Source: Capitulum mitella
Taxonomy: Eukaryota > Arthropoda > Thecostraca > Pollicipedomorpha > Pollicipedidae
Length of the DNA: 64,000 bases
Assembly: GCA_030062745.1 (NCBI GenBank)
Contig: CP099848.1
Span: 9,073,501 to 9,137,500 of the forward strand
Direction of reading: 5' to 3'
Shown: positions 1 through 11,700 of the stretch, piece by piece
How positions within the stretch are numbered: the first letter of the stretch is position 1
Layout: each line of letters begins with the position of its first letter
Program-made: the position numbers and the translations under genes
The notes under the pieces: generated by a model
Databases searched by the model: none
What the model saw: only the letters and a program-made list of their open reading frames with translations
What the model was told of the DNA's origin: nothing

Positions 1-324
1 AGGTCATTGACCCGGAAAATCCGAAGAATCCAGGGTAGCAGATCTGTTGCATCTACCAGAATCTTTAATCCCTGACATTTTAATTGTAATATCATGTTTT
101 CCGAACAAGTTACAGGGCACTAATTTTTTTGAACATAGGTTCATTTGGCCTGACATTGATCAGATACCTGACACGACCTCAGGTCAGAATCTGAGAAAAA
201 GTGTAAAAATGACCAAGCAAAAGATACAAAAAGTTTCGTGGCGCTGCATTCCTTCGTTCTCACGCAATCTTGGAAAAACCTCAGGGGGATCAACCGCCCC
301 CTCCCCCCTCCCGGCGAGGGTGGC
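1..324 (-). mobile_element. TTAA-B element, fragment cut by the window edge
   Basis: Read on the minus strand this is the beginning of the TTAA-B repeat whose full copies lie at 53324-54531 and 58651-59864. The shared blocks are the stretch next to the TTAA, the C-rich tract near 297-312, the sequence around 235-275 that matches the 'cgagagaac...cacgaaac' block of the other copies, and the 'tcattgacccggaaaat' block at the window edge. A TTAA at 325-328 is the expected target site, although the adjoining GGG has decayed to GGC. The rest of the element lies left of the window. Confidence 0.65.
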
Positions 325-328
325 TTAA

Positions 329-1139
329 TATGTGCAAGGGATTGACTCGCTGCTTGAAAGGCCTTGTGATCAAAGCATCACTGATGAGCAATCGGGCCAT
401 TCTTTGCCGTGAACCCCATTACACTTTTTCGTTACACAATGCCTTTATTCGTTCGTTAGAAACACCAGTGCGGTTCTCAGGCTTCTGCTACTATGCACAA
501 AACCTGCCGGGTAAAATACCAGTTGTGCGGATCACCTCGGAAGGGCCTCACCAAAGTGCCGCATCGCTTCGCTGTGTACTCACTCACAAGAATCACTTAT
601 CAAGAAAACAAGCACATTGAACAATAGAGGAAACGCATGCAATTTGTTGAGAGAGGACGCCAGAATCCTGTAATAACTGACCTGACACATGGTGTTGACC
701 TGAAGCTGATTATATTGTTCAACATCAGATACTGATTGAAATCACACCGAAATACTACTCCGATTTTAGGCAAGTACAAGACGTGTCCCTTTAGACATCG
801 GCCTCATCGCTGCCGGAACCAGACCAATAGTCCGGTTTCAGCCGCGCCCGAGGCGGACGAGCCGACAGGAGAGGGCCTACACTCAGCCTCACCTGTACCA
901 GAGAAGGATAGGTCGGCAGGAGCGCCTCACACATTGCCTACATTGAAAGACTTCGTCATTCCCCTGGAAAAAAAAGAAACGGGCTACAGCTTTTCGGATT
1001 GCCAGCTTAGAGTAGGTTGGCCAAGGTACTTACACTTTTTTCTGCTTTCTGTCGGAGCTCTACTGGACCTAAATGTGTGCTGGACACACGCTACCAATAT
1101 GTAAATTGTAAACCCCAGGAAAATCCATGCCTGGTTTTT
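329..1139. other. Intergenic stretch, nothing recognised
   Basis: No exon-like coding stretch, RNA gene or clear repeat was seen here. The open frames are short and match no family I know. Confidence 0.5.
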
Positions 1140-2572
1140 TACCAGCCACGTCCTGTGTCGACTGCCAGGCTGCCACAAGCACAAATTCACCATCGAAGAC
1201 CTTCCCACTATGGCCATAGCCGTGGTCCATTACCAGAGATTTGGTGTCGGGAGCGCAGCGCACCGCACCAATCATGCCCGCCGACACCTGACGGGAACGC
1301 GCCGCTGATCGTGTGGCACATGAGGGGCTGTTCATCGTGATACAGCAGGTGATCAGCGCCGCCCGCATGATCAGCTGGCCGACGGTAACCTGACCGAAGC
1401 GCCTCCTGCTCAGGTCCTCCGCCAGGTGGCGTATAAGCGTCGGTTTTTTGAGGGTCACTCCATTGACTAGGCAGAAGACCTGGGCTCCACCGTGGAGGAT
1501 CCCCAGAGCAGAGGACATGCCGAGTTGGACGCCATCATCGGTGGCGCCCAGCTCATCGGGAAGATACCGATGATTGCGCGCCTGTGCCGGGAGCACATTG
1601 TGTGCAAGTGCCACGAAGGCCATCGGCCCTGCACTTGGACGCTGTCCTAGTTCCAAAGTCTAAACGGATTGCAGCGTCCTGTAATCCGAGACGGGCGACC
1701 CATGAGACAGCCGCTCAGTCGTGCGGGCGCTCGCCGCGACACGTCGTGACCGAATCCCCGAGCCGACGGTCGGCCACCCCGACCTGCCGGCATAGGTCAC
1801 GTGCCGACTGCCGCGGGGCGGGTCGGACCCCGGCCGGCCGCAGCGGCACCCGGCCAACCAGCGAGCTCAGACATAACTCGCACAGACGCTACCGGCTCCG
1901 TGATCCGGTAGGTAGGGGGTATCTCTACGCTTATCTCTACGCTCTCATTGCCGATGGTCTCGAGGGCAGCTGCCCCCTAGTCTACTTCTTGACTGAGAGC
2001 CATACAGTGCTGCATACATACATACATACATCATCTTGCACTTCGTGGTTCAGCTACCCCGGGACTACAAACTGGTCAACAAGGAGCAGCTGGCCCCACC
2101 GAGGGTTGTAACGGACTTCAGCTGGACCCCGCTCCACGCTGTGTCCGAGAGTCTCCTGAAGACGACTCTGCAGGAATACCTAGAGGCGTGCTGGCAGACC
2201 ACCAACGGCCGCACAGAGAAGCCTCAGACTGCGATCAACATGTGCGGGACCCACTTATGGCACTGCTTTTCGCACGCCCTTAAGGAGAAGGGGTGGAGCG
2301 GGATGGTTCCATCGAGTACATGTGGCTCTCCGGAGGCTGCAGCAAGCCACGTCTCCCCCCAGCTGGATCGGCTGTTCACGACTCTCCGCCTCCTGGCTCT
2401 CTCCGAGCAGCAGCCGCCGGACCTCGATCTGCTGGGGTCTGCCGTTGCCGGGGTAGGTGAACCAGAAGGCGTGGCGGAGGAGCCACTGTCAGATGCCAGT
2501 CAGACCTTCCGAACGAAGATACCGTTCGGTCGGCACTTTGAGGAGGTGATGGCAAAAGCAGAGCAGCTGTAG
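1140..2572 (+). pseudogene. Decayed transposase-like gene
   Basis: Two blocks look like broken remains of one protein. From about 1143 to 1313 a frame reads CRLPGCHKHKFTIEDL and then hits a stop. Around 1415-1640 fragments such as LRQVAYKRRFFEGHSID continue, interrupted by a stop. From about 2036 to 2572 a longer open frame holds PPRVVTDFSWTPLHAV and TAINMCGTHLWHCFSHAL. That combination (an aspartate in a 'VTDFSW' strand, then a Cys...His stretch about 50 residues on) resembles the DDE-type transposase-like proteins common as multicopy genes in arthropods. It ends with a stop at 2570-2572. The family assignment is from memory of the motif and is tentative. Frame breaks and a CATA microsatellite in the middle argue that it is not functional. 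No terminal repeats were found. Confidence 0.4.
2012..2031. repeat. (CATA)n microsatellite
   Basis: About five CATA units, lying just upstream of the longer open part of the transposase-like relic. Confidence 0.8.
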
Positions 2573-4180
2573 AATTCGCGCATTCATTGCATAACCATTA
2601 GTGCAGATTTACGTTTGGCATTCTCAGGCGATTGTCACATGCGCCCGCTTCAGCAGCCGTGAACATCAAGCACTGTGTTGAGAAGAGCTATTCCATGGGA
2701 GTTCCGCTGTGGGTCGGATGTGCTGCTGCGCTGCAGCATGAACATGACCTGGCCATGCTCTCTGACGGCATGACCTGAGGCGACATGCGCACGCTGCTAC
2801 CACGGTGATCACGCCCAAGGAAAGGCCTTGTAAGGCCTTCTGCCGCTGATGTCATGCCCCTCCCCCTCCTGGGCAGCTCCCGGACGCCGTCCGCCCGGTG
2901 TTCGGCGCCGGCCGAAACTTTGAATTTATGTAACTTGTTTATGTAATTAAGAATCAGTTTGATTTGATGTATTGTTGTCAAGGTATCTTTCAGGTTCAAA
3001 TGACACCAACTTCAGTAAATTCGAATATATCATCTGAAGATTCGAATTAACCCATCCGAATATGCGGATGAAAAAAATAGATCCGAATTCTCAGCTTATA
3101 TACCCATGGAAAACACGCCGTTTTTGAGAGGACTTTTCATTAACACAACACATAACACAAGGTTACCAGAGCCAGGAAGAAAAAACAGAGTACGTCAAAG
3201 CAAAACACACCGTTATTGTACGTGCCTATGGAGTAAATACAAGGTAGAAGCTAGGGACGGGCGATCAGCTACTGGAGCAAATTACTTGCGCGTTCCTGTA
3301 GAATTAACACCATCAGGTTATCTACAGTAACTAGCTTTAACAAACAAGGAAGAACAGACAGACTTCGTTTTTTTCTAGCATGTCCGCTCTGATGTATTTC
3401 CGTGCTTAAATTTTATCCAGCTCGTGGTCTTCAAGTCAGAGCACGGGACGTCGGCTATAAAAAGCACACACCGAGCACTTCGAAAATCCTCGACCAAATA
3501 AATGTAGATTGGATGCTCTCGCCGGATGCGAGTCGTACTGTAGTTATAAATGTATCTGCAATTCAGGTTTTACACATGTCAGACTATAGTTAGTGCGCCG
3601 TATTGGAAGCTTCTGCGCAACAAAAGTTTGATTTTTTGACACCCAGCGCCATCTAGCGTTATCTTCTTACTCTTATTCCACGGGGACAACTACTCAGCGC
3701 AAACGATTCGTTTGAATTCCAGTAATGTCGCTGCGACCTTCGAGGTGTGAGCTCTGGGCCGTAGTTTCGGAAACAGTGAATATACGAGCCACGAATCTTA
3801 GCGTCGGTGCACCCAGTTGTTTCCAAGTAGGGGATGGTCTCTGATTTGACTGCATGGCCCAGAATTGTTTTTCTTTTACTGCGAAAATACTAAAATTGTC
3901 AAAGGAGACCCAGCTGCAAATTTCCTCGCCAATGCACTTGGATCTATCTGAATTAATAGGCGTTCATGCCGAACCGTATCGTGGTTTGGTAGGTCACCAC
4001 AGAAGAATCGAGAAGTCTGAGATTGTCTGTATAACTCGAAAGGCCTCATCTTCATCTTACGGCGTATGCCTGTCTTGCAGATATTGCATCTTCGTTTCGA
4101 TCCAGTTCAAAGTTCCATTCCGAGGAGGAGTAACCGACTGACGTGGTTGACCACCCCCTTGGCCGCCACGGAGGCCGCCA
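2573..4180. other. Intergenic stretch upstream of the transporter gene
   Basis: No coding exon is recognisable. The segment contains one copy of a dispersed repeat (3501-3680) and otherwise unremarkable mixed-composition sequence. Confidence 0.5.
3501..3680 (+). repeat. Dispersed repeat R, copy 1
   Basis: This segment aligns by eye, with divergence, to 46161-46319. Shared landmarks in the same order are 'attggat' followed by 'agtcgta', and the block 'cagcgccatctagc' followed by 'ttatcttct'. The second copy ends at the 3' splice site of the last transporter exon. Confidence 0.55.
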
Positions 4181-4524
4181 GGTCTCACCAGTCGAATTTA
4201 CGACCGTTTACGGCCCCGCTGTCCATGTGGCCACCGATCTTAGTGATCCCTGAGGCCCCGAGACACCCGATACTAGGCAGCAGGCCAGCGGACGGCGCAC
4301 GCGCAGACTGAGCCGGCCCGGCTGGCCGCACGCCCGCCTCGAGCGTTACGTCTCCACTGAATGCCCTGCGGCGCCTGCGCCCTGAGGGCACGCAGCGCGT
4401 GACACGGTCGGCGGGCGGTCACAGTGACCGGAGCCGGCGGCGAGACGGGCAGACAGACGGCGCGCACACCCCGCACCAGCCTGGCCGACACCAGCTACAT
4501 GAGCCAGGGCCAGACAGAGAAGCA
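4181..4524 (+). promoter_or_regulatory. GC-rich block, putative promoter and 5' leader
   Basis: The segment is GC-rich with frequent CpG, unlike its flanks, and leads straight into the proposed first coding exon. No TATA box is obvious. An out-of-frame ATG lies at 4499-4501, 26 bases before the proposed start, in a weak context (T at -3). The promoter role is inferred from composition and position only. Confidence 0.4.
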
Positions 4525-4552
4525 ATGCAAAAGAAACATGGCCAGTCACCTG
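4525..4552 (+). CDS. SLC7A9-like: SLC7A9-like exon 1 (start codon), proposed
   Basis: Exon 2 has no in-frame methionine before the first helix and opens at a splice acceptor in phase 1, so the start must lie upstream. Here ATG is followed by MQKKHGQSP plus one base and then a strong donor, gtgagt. This phase fits exon 2 exactly and joins as a Gly codon. It is the only in-frame ATG in the open stretch before the donor. A short variable cytoplasmic N-terminus is normal for the family, so homology cannot confirm it. Another first exon inside the 13.8 kb intron is possible. Confidence 0.5.
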
Positions 4553-7500
4553 GTGAGTGGGCGCCCTTCCTGTCGCCGCGCCGATCCCGCGCCGCGTACG
4601 TCCCAGCCGGTCTCGTTTTACTCGGCACTATTTTTAGGGGACGGTCACGTGACTGTTTCCGTTCGGTATTTGAATGACGTAACCAGAGGTGTGAGAGCGT
4701 CAGCGGTGCTTTACCGCATGGCTGAAGTTTGAATGTGCTTGAAGTTTGAATCTCACTGCTTGGCGAGCGTTGCTGCTGGATTAACTTAGCCCAAGACATC
4801 TTCGTGACTATTTTTATGCATGGATGGATGGATAGATGGAGGGGCGTTGCCAAAAAGGAACTGAACCCACCAATTCTGAGAAGCTATTTCATTGGGTAGA
4901 GGAAATTTGGGGAAGGTACAGTTTAGTAACATGTTGCATGCCATATGTCGATTGCTTTGTGCAGGGGCGCAGCCAGAATTTTCTTAGGGGGGATCGGAGC
5001 TTAGAGTGAACTGGAATGATACGAAAACCAGCTGCCGGTAAGACGATGTGCAATGGTTTTCACGGAAAAATGCGGGTCTAAGGGGGGCCGGACCCCCGGT
5101 CTCCTCTCCTTGGCCGCGCCTATGACTGTTGATTTATTTCCGAACCATTACTGTGTGTTTTTTTTTCTACACACACCACAACTTTTCGGAAAAATTGGCA
5201 ACTTTCCCATCACCTTCTCAGGAGCTAATCCACGATTTGAGAAAAGGGAGCGGTGGATGGCTGTTGCGGTAACCAGCCACTGGACCCCGGCGCAGTCTGA
5301 CTTCTGTCGCTCTGAAGGCAGTCTCAGTCTGAGTCTGACTGTGTTCAGAATCGGCAAAGTTCCGGCTCTGCAGCTGCGTCTGCGGCCCCTCCACTACCAC
5401 CACGAATCTGCCCCTGTCACCCCCGACTGTCAGACATGTGCAGAGCTGTCCGATTCGGAAAACCTTTTCTGAGAAAAATGGAGGCACGAAAGGTTGAGTC
5501 ATGCAAGTGTTCCGTAAGTATGTTCATGTGTCCGTCTTGCAAATTAAATAAAGCTATATGAAGGCTAGCTTTCTTAGCACATCTGAGGGAAGTGCGATGT
5601 GCTACGCCTTCCCCTTCATCAAATGCATTCGTCTCAATATCCGGCGAATTTAGTCCCAATGTCCCTGATCTGGGCATGGAAATCCCCCCATGCTGATTTC
5701 CGTGCTCACAGTCGTGTAAACTCTTCTCACTGCATTATCGGCCCATGGAAAGTCAGCAGCGCTGCCCATGCGATATGTTTTGCAGAGTTAAGTTTTTGTA
5801 TGATACATCAGGTCTCGAAGAAAGTTGTTTTTGATGAACTATCTCATATTTGACAAATCTGATTACTACCAACCAGCATTAATTTCGTGAGTTTCTTATG
5901 CCTTAAGCTTTATGTGGTAAATCTTCAAATGTATAGCTAGATGTCTCTTCTGCTGGTTAACACATGGGAATAAATTATAATACAGGACAAATCACTGCAT
6001 ATAATACAATACCATAGATATATAATATAATACACCACCAAAGAAACCATGAGTCGTAAAAAGTCAGTAATGCTTATGGTAAAAAGTAGCAAACAATGGT
6101 TGTAATGCTAATTGAATACAGTTATTCGTGCCATTCGTACACATAAGCCTTATCTGCATTTGGCATCTTCCGTGGTAATATCTTACCATCGTTTTTGCGA
6201 TGCTATCCCAGAAACCCATTTTTTGCACACCCGGAGACATTGTACGGACGTTCAGGGCATGGATGGGGTTTTTAGTGTTTTTTTTTTCATGGGCGCGATA
6301 TAGCCGCGCTTTTGGAGCGCCCCGAACCTCATATGCGGAATTAACCAACCAAATGGCTCAATGCATTTATCTGGATTCGAGTGACGCATACATCGGCAGA
6401 AGCTTTTGTTCTTCGTGAATGGAATTGACAACGGGGCTGTCCCTGGTAGCTTTTCCTGCCGACACTTCATTTGATACTAACAGGACATTGGGGTTAGTAT
6501 CTGACACAATACGCAGTAAAATGCGCCACCTCCCCCTCCCCATGGATGCATGTGGGGACTGCGGTGGAAAGTGCCTTGACAAGGTTTCGTTGAATTACGC
6601 GGTATGGCTGACGTGCTGGTCTAAGCATTCAGTGAACGGTTCACAAAGAAAGCAAAATGTGTTTACGGCAATTGAATTGGAAGAGGTCCGGAAAGGTTTT
6701 GCCACAAAATCACATTTTCTTTGGATGGGTACAATGTGCCCTACTTTTCTCTTCTTAACAAAAGGCGAATTTATTATTCTGCACTTTTTTCTGAGGGCAA
6801 TTTTGATGTGGTGTTTTTCATCGCAGAGTTAAGTAAAATTGTTGGTTTGATTCTCATCCATAATACCTCGTTTCAGCAATGCCGTGCTGGTGAAATAATT
6901 GAATGGCAGTCGTGACATGAAAATGTGCATGGTACTTAATCATGGTCACGATAACCGGGGAACACAATATTCGTCATGCGTTCATGTATGATTATGGGAT
7001 TATTGGCTCGCCTCCTAGTAAGCACGCAAAAGTAAACCTTTTTACTCTATTCCCGTATGAGGAACTTCAGGAGCTCCCCCTTGGTTTTTCTTCTTTTTTT
7101 TTTGCTCGCCACTTCCAGGTTTTTTGGGGCAGCTTCACGAAACTTGGAAACTTTTTCTGTTTGTCCTTTTAATGTTTTAGAGGCAATCCACCGCGTTACA
7201 CGGCTGGCTTAGGATATCGCATGGTTTAGGTTATCGAAGCTTTCTATCGCACTCAGACTTGTGCAACCGGTGAGCATCAGCATTACCCGCACTTAAGTAC
7301 AAGATACTTTCATATCATAGTACCATTCACGCAACTCACGGTGAAAATATGCGTGGCGCTCCTGCGCAGTGAAAATCTGTGTAACAACGGCGTCCTATGA
7401 GGTATGAAAATGTCCCGTGACCGGCAGGGCTCGGACTGCGCTTTCTGATTCACAGTCATACGCTCTAACCACTGGGCCGTGACCGCCGGCGAGCAAAACC

Positions 7501-8687
7501 TGTCTGGAATGTGATCACTCAGTTAACTGTGCTGCTCGCTTCTAATAAAAGGTCCATAACAGAGTCGCGGGTGCTCAGCACTTGACCCGTTCCACCCTGT
7601 CCGTCATATGCCTGGATCCATTGATATTGCCCGTCCAGCTACCCGTCTGCCTTTCCGAACCATCATTATTCCAAACTGCGCCGTCTGCGTCCCGGCAATT
7701 GGTCCATAAAAAATATAACATATTTTAAAAAAAACATATTTAAAAAAAAAATATTTTAAACCCGTGCTTTTTAGCACGGGTTTAAAAGAGGCGCAAGCGC
7801 GCTGCACATGACCCGTTGTGCTCTGCCCATCATATGGGGTGCCGCTGAACAGCCCTAGTGCTCTTCTATCGATCCACCAAATTTCAGCCGGCTAGGTCGG
7901 TATTTCCGGCACTCGAAGGTGCCTGAGTCCAACTCGAAACACGTATCTGTGGATCGCCCCGTGGGTCGCTCGTTGGTACCGAACACAAAAGCGAGTACCC
8001 GATAGTGGGGCCCACGTTGTCACCAGGTCTTGCGTCAACAGCACCCTTCTTTTGACCAGTACCTTTAATTAACTGAATTCTGCAGAGGTCCGGCTCGCAT
8101 CACGTGGTACGTGCCACACACCATGAATTGCTTTGAAACCTATACCGTAATCTGTCCGCCGAGTCGGCGCACCCTATGCTACCACTTGTGTCGCGATCGG
8201 CTGGCGCGTTCGGGCGCTAGAGGCTCCGAAACTTGAACACATACACACACACATACACACACACAACTTTTCTTAGCAACCGCCATGTATGAAAACCCAT
8301 TTCGTTCAAAACGTGCAAAGCACGCCTTCAGTTCGTACGATTTTGAATTATGCCAATCTTCGTTATTTTGACTCGCCCAAACGCGGAATCAGGCCATGTT
8401 TTGGGGAGGCACCTCAGGTCGTTTTTGACGTTGTTCCACGTGGAAGAAAAAGGCTGCCAAACAGGGGTGTCTATTTATATTCTTTTGAGAGCACCTTGGC
8501 CCACCCAAAGTTGATTTGGGTCCACGCTATGTTGGTTTGGGCCCACCCCATATTTCTTGCCGGTTGTGAAGTGAAATGAGTAGTAGCAGCGAAAAGTCGG
8601 CCGCAATAGAAAAGAGATAGGCAGAAAGTAAAGAGTAAAGTCTAAAGCGATGTATCCATCTATCATTCCATCTTCTACATATGTGTA

Positions 8688-8736
<49 letters not shown>

Positions 8737-11700
8737 TGGGGATAAGTGCAATTTTTATTTGATAAATAGTAATAAAAAGTCATAGACTTCCTTTGGTCAA
8801 AATAAAGCTCGTTAAATCCGTTGAGAAATCCACAGTTGGAGGGAAGTTAGGTTGTCGGGTCCTTGGCTCGCCCTCCCCCCCCCCATTTTTTAGAGAAATC
8901 GACGCCCCTGCGGCCAAAAATTGAGTTTTGAGATAGAACTTAAAGTTGCGTAGGTGCATATAGGTACATAAATGGGCAAGTATACAAAAAGAGTGTTTTT
9001 GGTGATTCACGTCGATGTCGGGTCAGGCCATGTAGTTATGACGCCATGCACAGATACAACGCGCGCACACCCTACATCACGATGGTCATAACAGGACATC
9101 AAGGAGTAAAATCAATTGAAATGGTTGCAATTGTTCTGAAGCAACAAGAAATGAACCCAGTGCTATTTTATGTGACTGTGACGTAATTTCAGTTTATATC
9201 AGATCAGGGGTCATAAGATGAGGGGATGAAAACGCGGCGATGACAGTTTCCGCTTTTTGCTGTCACTGGCACCGCTTACGCCAACATTGTGCGAGCAATA
9301 CAATAGCGTTCGTACTTTGAAGCATAAAATGAAAAGTAGAAATCAGGAAAGAAAATATTTCTAAGTTTTATATTAGCTCTGTTTTGAAAAGTATACTTCC
9401 CATTTTCCAAACCGTATGCACTCCTATGGACTGTTCAAAAATTCTAAACGTATGGGCCAAATAGGAAGGTACTGTCTATTAGCTCTTGATTTAAGCCAGT
9501 TTCATGAAAATCAGTCCACAAACATCGCAGTTATAACAACTTAGAAAACGTCTTTTTCTGACGTTGTTGTTCCATGTGTTCCCATGAAAAAACCCTTACA
9601 AGGTTTTTAAGATTTCGTTGTATATGCAGTAGTTTACGTCATAGCGAATCGATTTCCGTTTGTTGCGATGAAATCTGGCGAGTAGTTCTCGAGATCGCGG
9701 GCTGAATAAGCCCTCCACCTTTCCCCATACGCAAATGCGTCCATTTGTTGCATTTGTGTACGGGAATAGGGTTAAAGCTTTTGAACGAACATGACGTATT
9801 ATTAAAGAAGAAGCGAAGCTCGTTGTATGCCTGATCCGTATTTAATTTTTGGCTGGGGCAGGCTTCATCTGGAGTTAAAAATCTACAATAGTCATTTGGT
9901 ATTGCTCTCGAGGAAGCTATACTGTACCATAGCGCGCCAGCTGCACGGGAGTTGAGCTCTGCTTCAGGTGAACGGCACCTATCCGTTTCATTTCCATCGG
10001 TTAATATATTTGTACATGAATTACGGTGGCAATGGCCTGTGACTGCTCAGTTCAGTGCTGATGCAACATGTTCAGTGGATGACGAATGATGGTCATTGAG
10101 TAACGGAAAGCATCTGTTTTTGGTTTTGTGCTACGGAAAACGACCAGTCTGTTTCAAATGAACCTTACAGCTTTAGTCAAAGGCCATAATGGACGAGCAA
10201 GATGAAAAGAGCATTTGAGATCGAACTTATGAACTGTCTTCGTTGTTTTAAGCTACGCCGTAGAGGAGTCGTGGATCACTAAAAGGGAATGTGATGATAG
10301 AGTTTTGTACTTAATGTCAGGACTTTGATCAATGGCAAAGCCTCACGGCCAGTTGCAGTGTTGACCGCGCGGTCGTATGTGTGGACAGAAAAGCAATTTC
10401 ATTGACCCTAAATTCTTCCACGGCAAATGTCTGACTATTTTCCCAGTTTTCTATTTGTGGTTTTTCATGACACCCACTAACCGCATTTTGATTTACTCTC
10501 CATTATGAGAAAACAAGGGAAAGGGGTGCCGTGTTTTTGGTTATGTCGGTACAACTTTGTACCGAAAGGCTGGAGATTTTTTCCTGGAATGGAAATGATA
10601 GTCAGGGGCCTAAGAAATACGCCTGGTTCCAGGAACACAACTGCTTTGATATCCTCGCACCTGTATGGAATTTTACAAAATTATGTGGACGAATGGGTTG
10701 TTCTGAAGCTTGGCTAACGCAAACGTTTTTACTCGTCTACTATTGCACGGTTGGGAGCCGAAACCCTGCAATCAAGTCGTTTTGCACGTCTGTCTGGGAG
10801 TTTCGCGTTAAGACTTATGTAGCATATCCTTGGAACTATGGGATGTGTATTAAGACAGGTCGATTATCAAGGAATCCAGGTATGGTGTCGCCAGCAGGAA
10901 TGTCAGATGCGTCTGATCGAGGGATTACGAGCCGAGCGTTCGGATCGACTCGATTTCGACGAACTTTATTTGCCATCTGTTGTTAGATATACCCATAACT
11001 CGTTTTGTAGGTCAGCTTTTGGGGGGTTTAAAACTAGGTTGGTCATGGAAGAGGAATGCCATGACATTGTTCAGGATGTCGAGAGCAATACAGAAGGTAT
11101 TTAATGAAATGACTTGTATGGCACGTATCACTGCATGAATTAATGAACTAGTTAACATTATTACATTCCGGATATTTAAGGCATAGGTTTACCTCCATTA
11201 ATTACAACATTGATGTGCTGGTCAATGTAGAATATAATCTGGCGGCTTTTTTTAAGTCCACCGTCGATGACCAGGCGATCAGGAATGATTGCTGTAATAT
11301 TAGTTGAAAACTACCGCTGTATACCCATAGAGATTCAGCAGTGTTTCTCATGTAATGAAGTGAATAGTACAGCTGTTTTTGCTATTCCAATTCATCCAGT
11401 TTTATTTCTACATTTCGGCTGAACCTCGCCTTGAGGGGATGTCGGCCGCGATATTTTTTTAGACTGCAGATGACTAGTCCTCGTCATGAATCTTAAATTT
11501 GCTCTGAGTATTCCCTTTGCGCATATTTTCCAAAACGAATTATTACTATGCCGTAATGGTCACCAAGTTATGACGTCTTTCCCGGTGCCTCGCACGCCGA
11601 TTTTATTGACCTGAGTTGCGTTTTGACCCCTTTTTGAGGGATCTGAGGAGATATAGGATTGGTTTTGGACTCTTGACATGGGATTGGTTTTGGACTCATA

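Larger units (their letters stand above)
7041..9775 (-). mobile_element. Old TTAA-A copy with nested insertions
   Basis: On the minus strand the right edge reads TTAA (9772-9775) then CCCTATTCCCG, and the next 500 bases follow the TTAA-A copies in order: 'ctcgagaactact', 'caacaaacgg', 'gtcca...ttataac', 'aagtac', 'ggcggtgccag', 'ctgtca'. The 3' half continues at 8930-9240 and 8290-8461, and the far end lies at 7041-7170 (TTTA-CTCTATTCCCG, then the 'cagcttcacgaaactt' block). About 1.1 kb at roughly 7175-8285 and the element at 8462-8910 are inserted sequence. It is the most diverged TTAA-A copy in the window. Confidence 0.65.

Noticed and set aside
1069-1656. 195-codon minus-strand open frame
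   Set aside because: Antisense of the transposase-like relic, which has the better coding signal on the + strand.
4399-4524. N-terminal extension of the transporter by 42 residues
   Set aside because: The frame is open upstream, but its first codon is GTG and no in-frame ATG precedes 4525.
7425-7495. Functional tRNA gene on the minus strand
   Set aside because: A-box and weak B-box are present, but the ends do not pair into an acceptor stem; kept only as a tRNA-like repeat.
8475-8783. Minus-strand frame with a long Ile-Tyr repeat
   Set aside because: Translation of a TA microsatellite; the same explains the Ile-Tyr frames near 23.4 and 40.5 kb.
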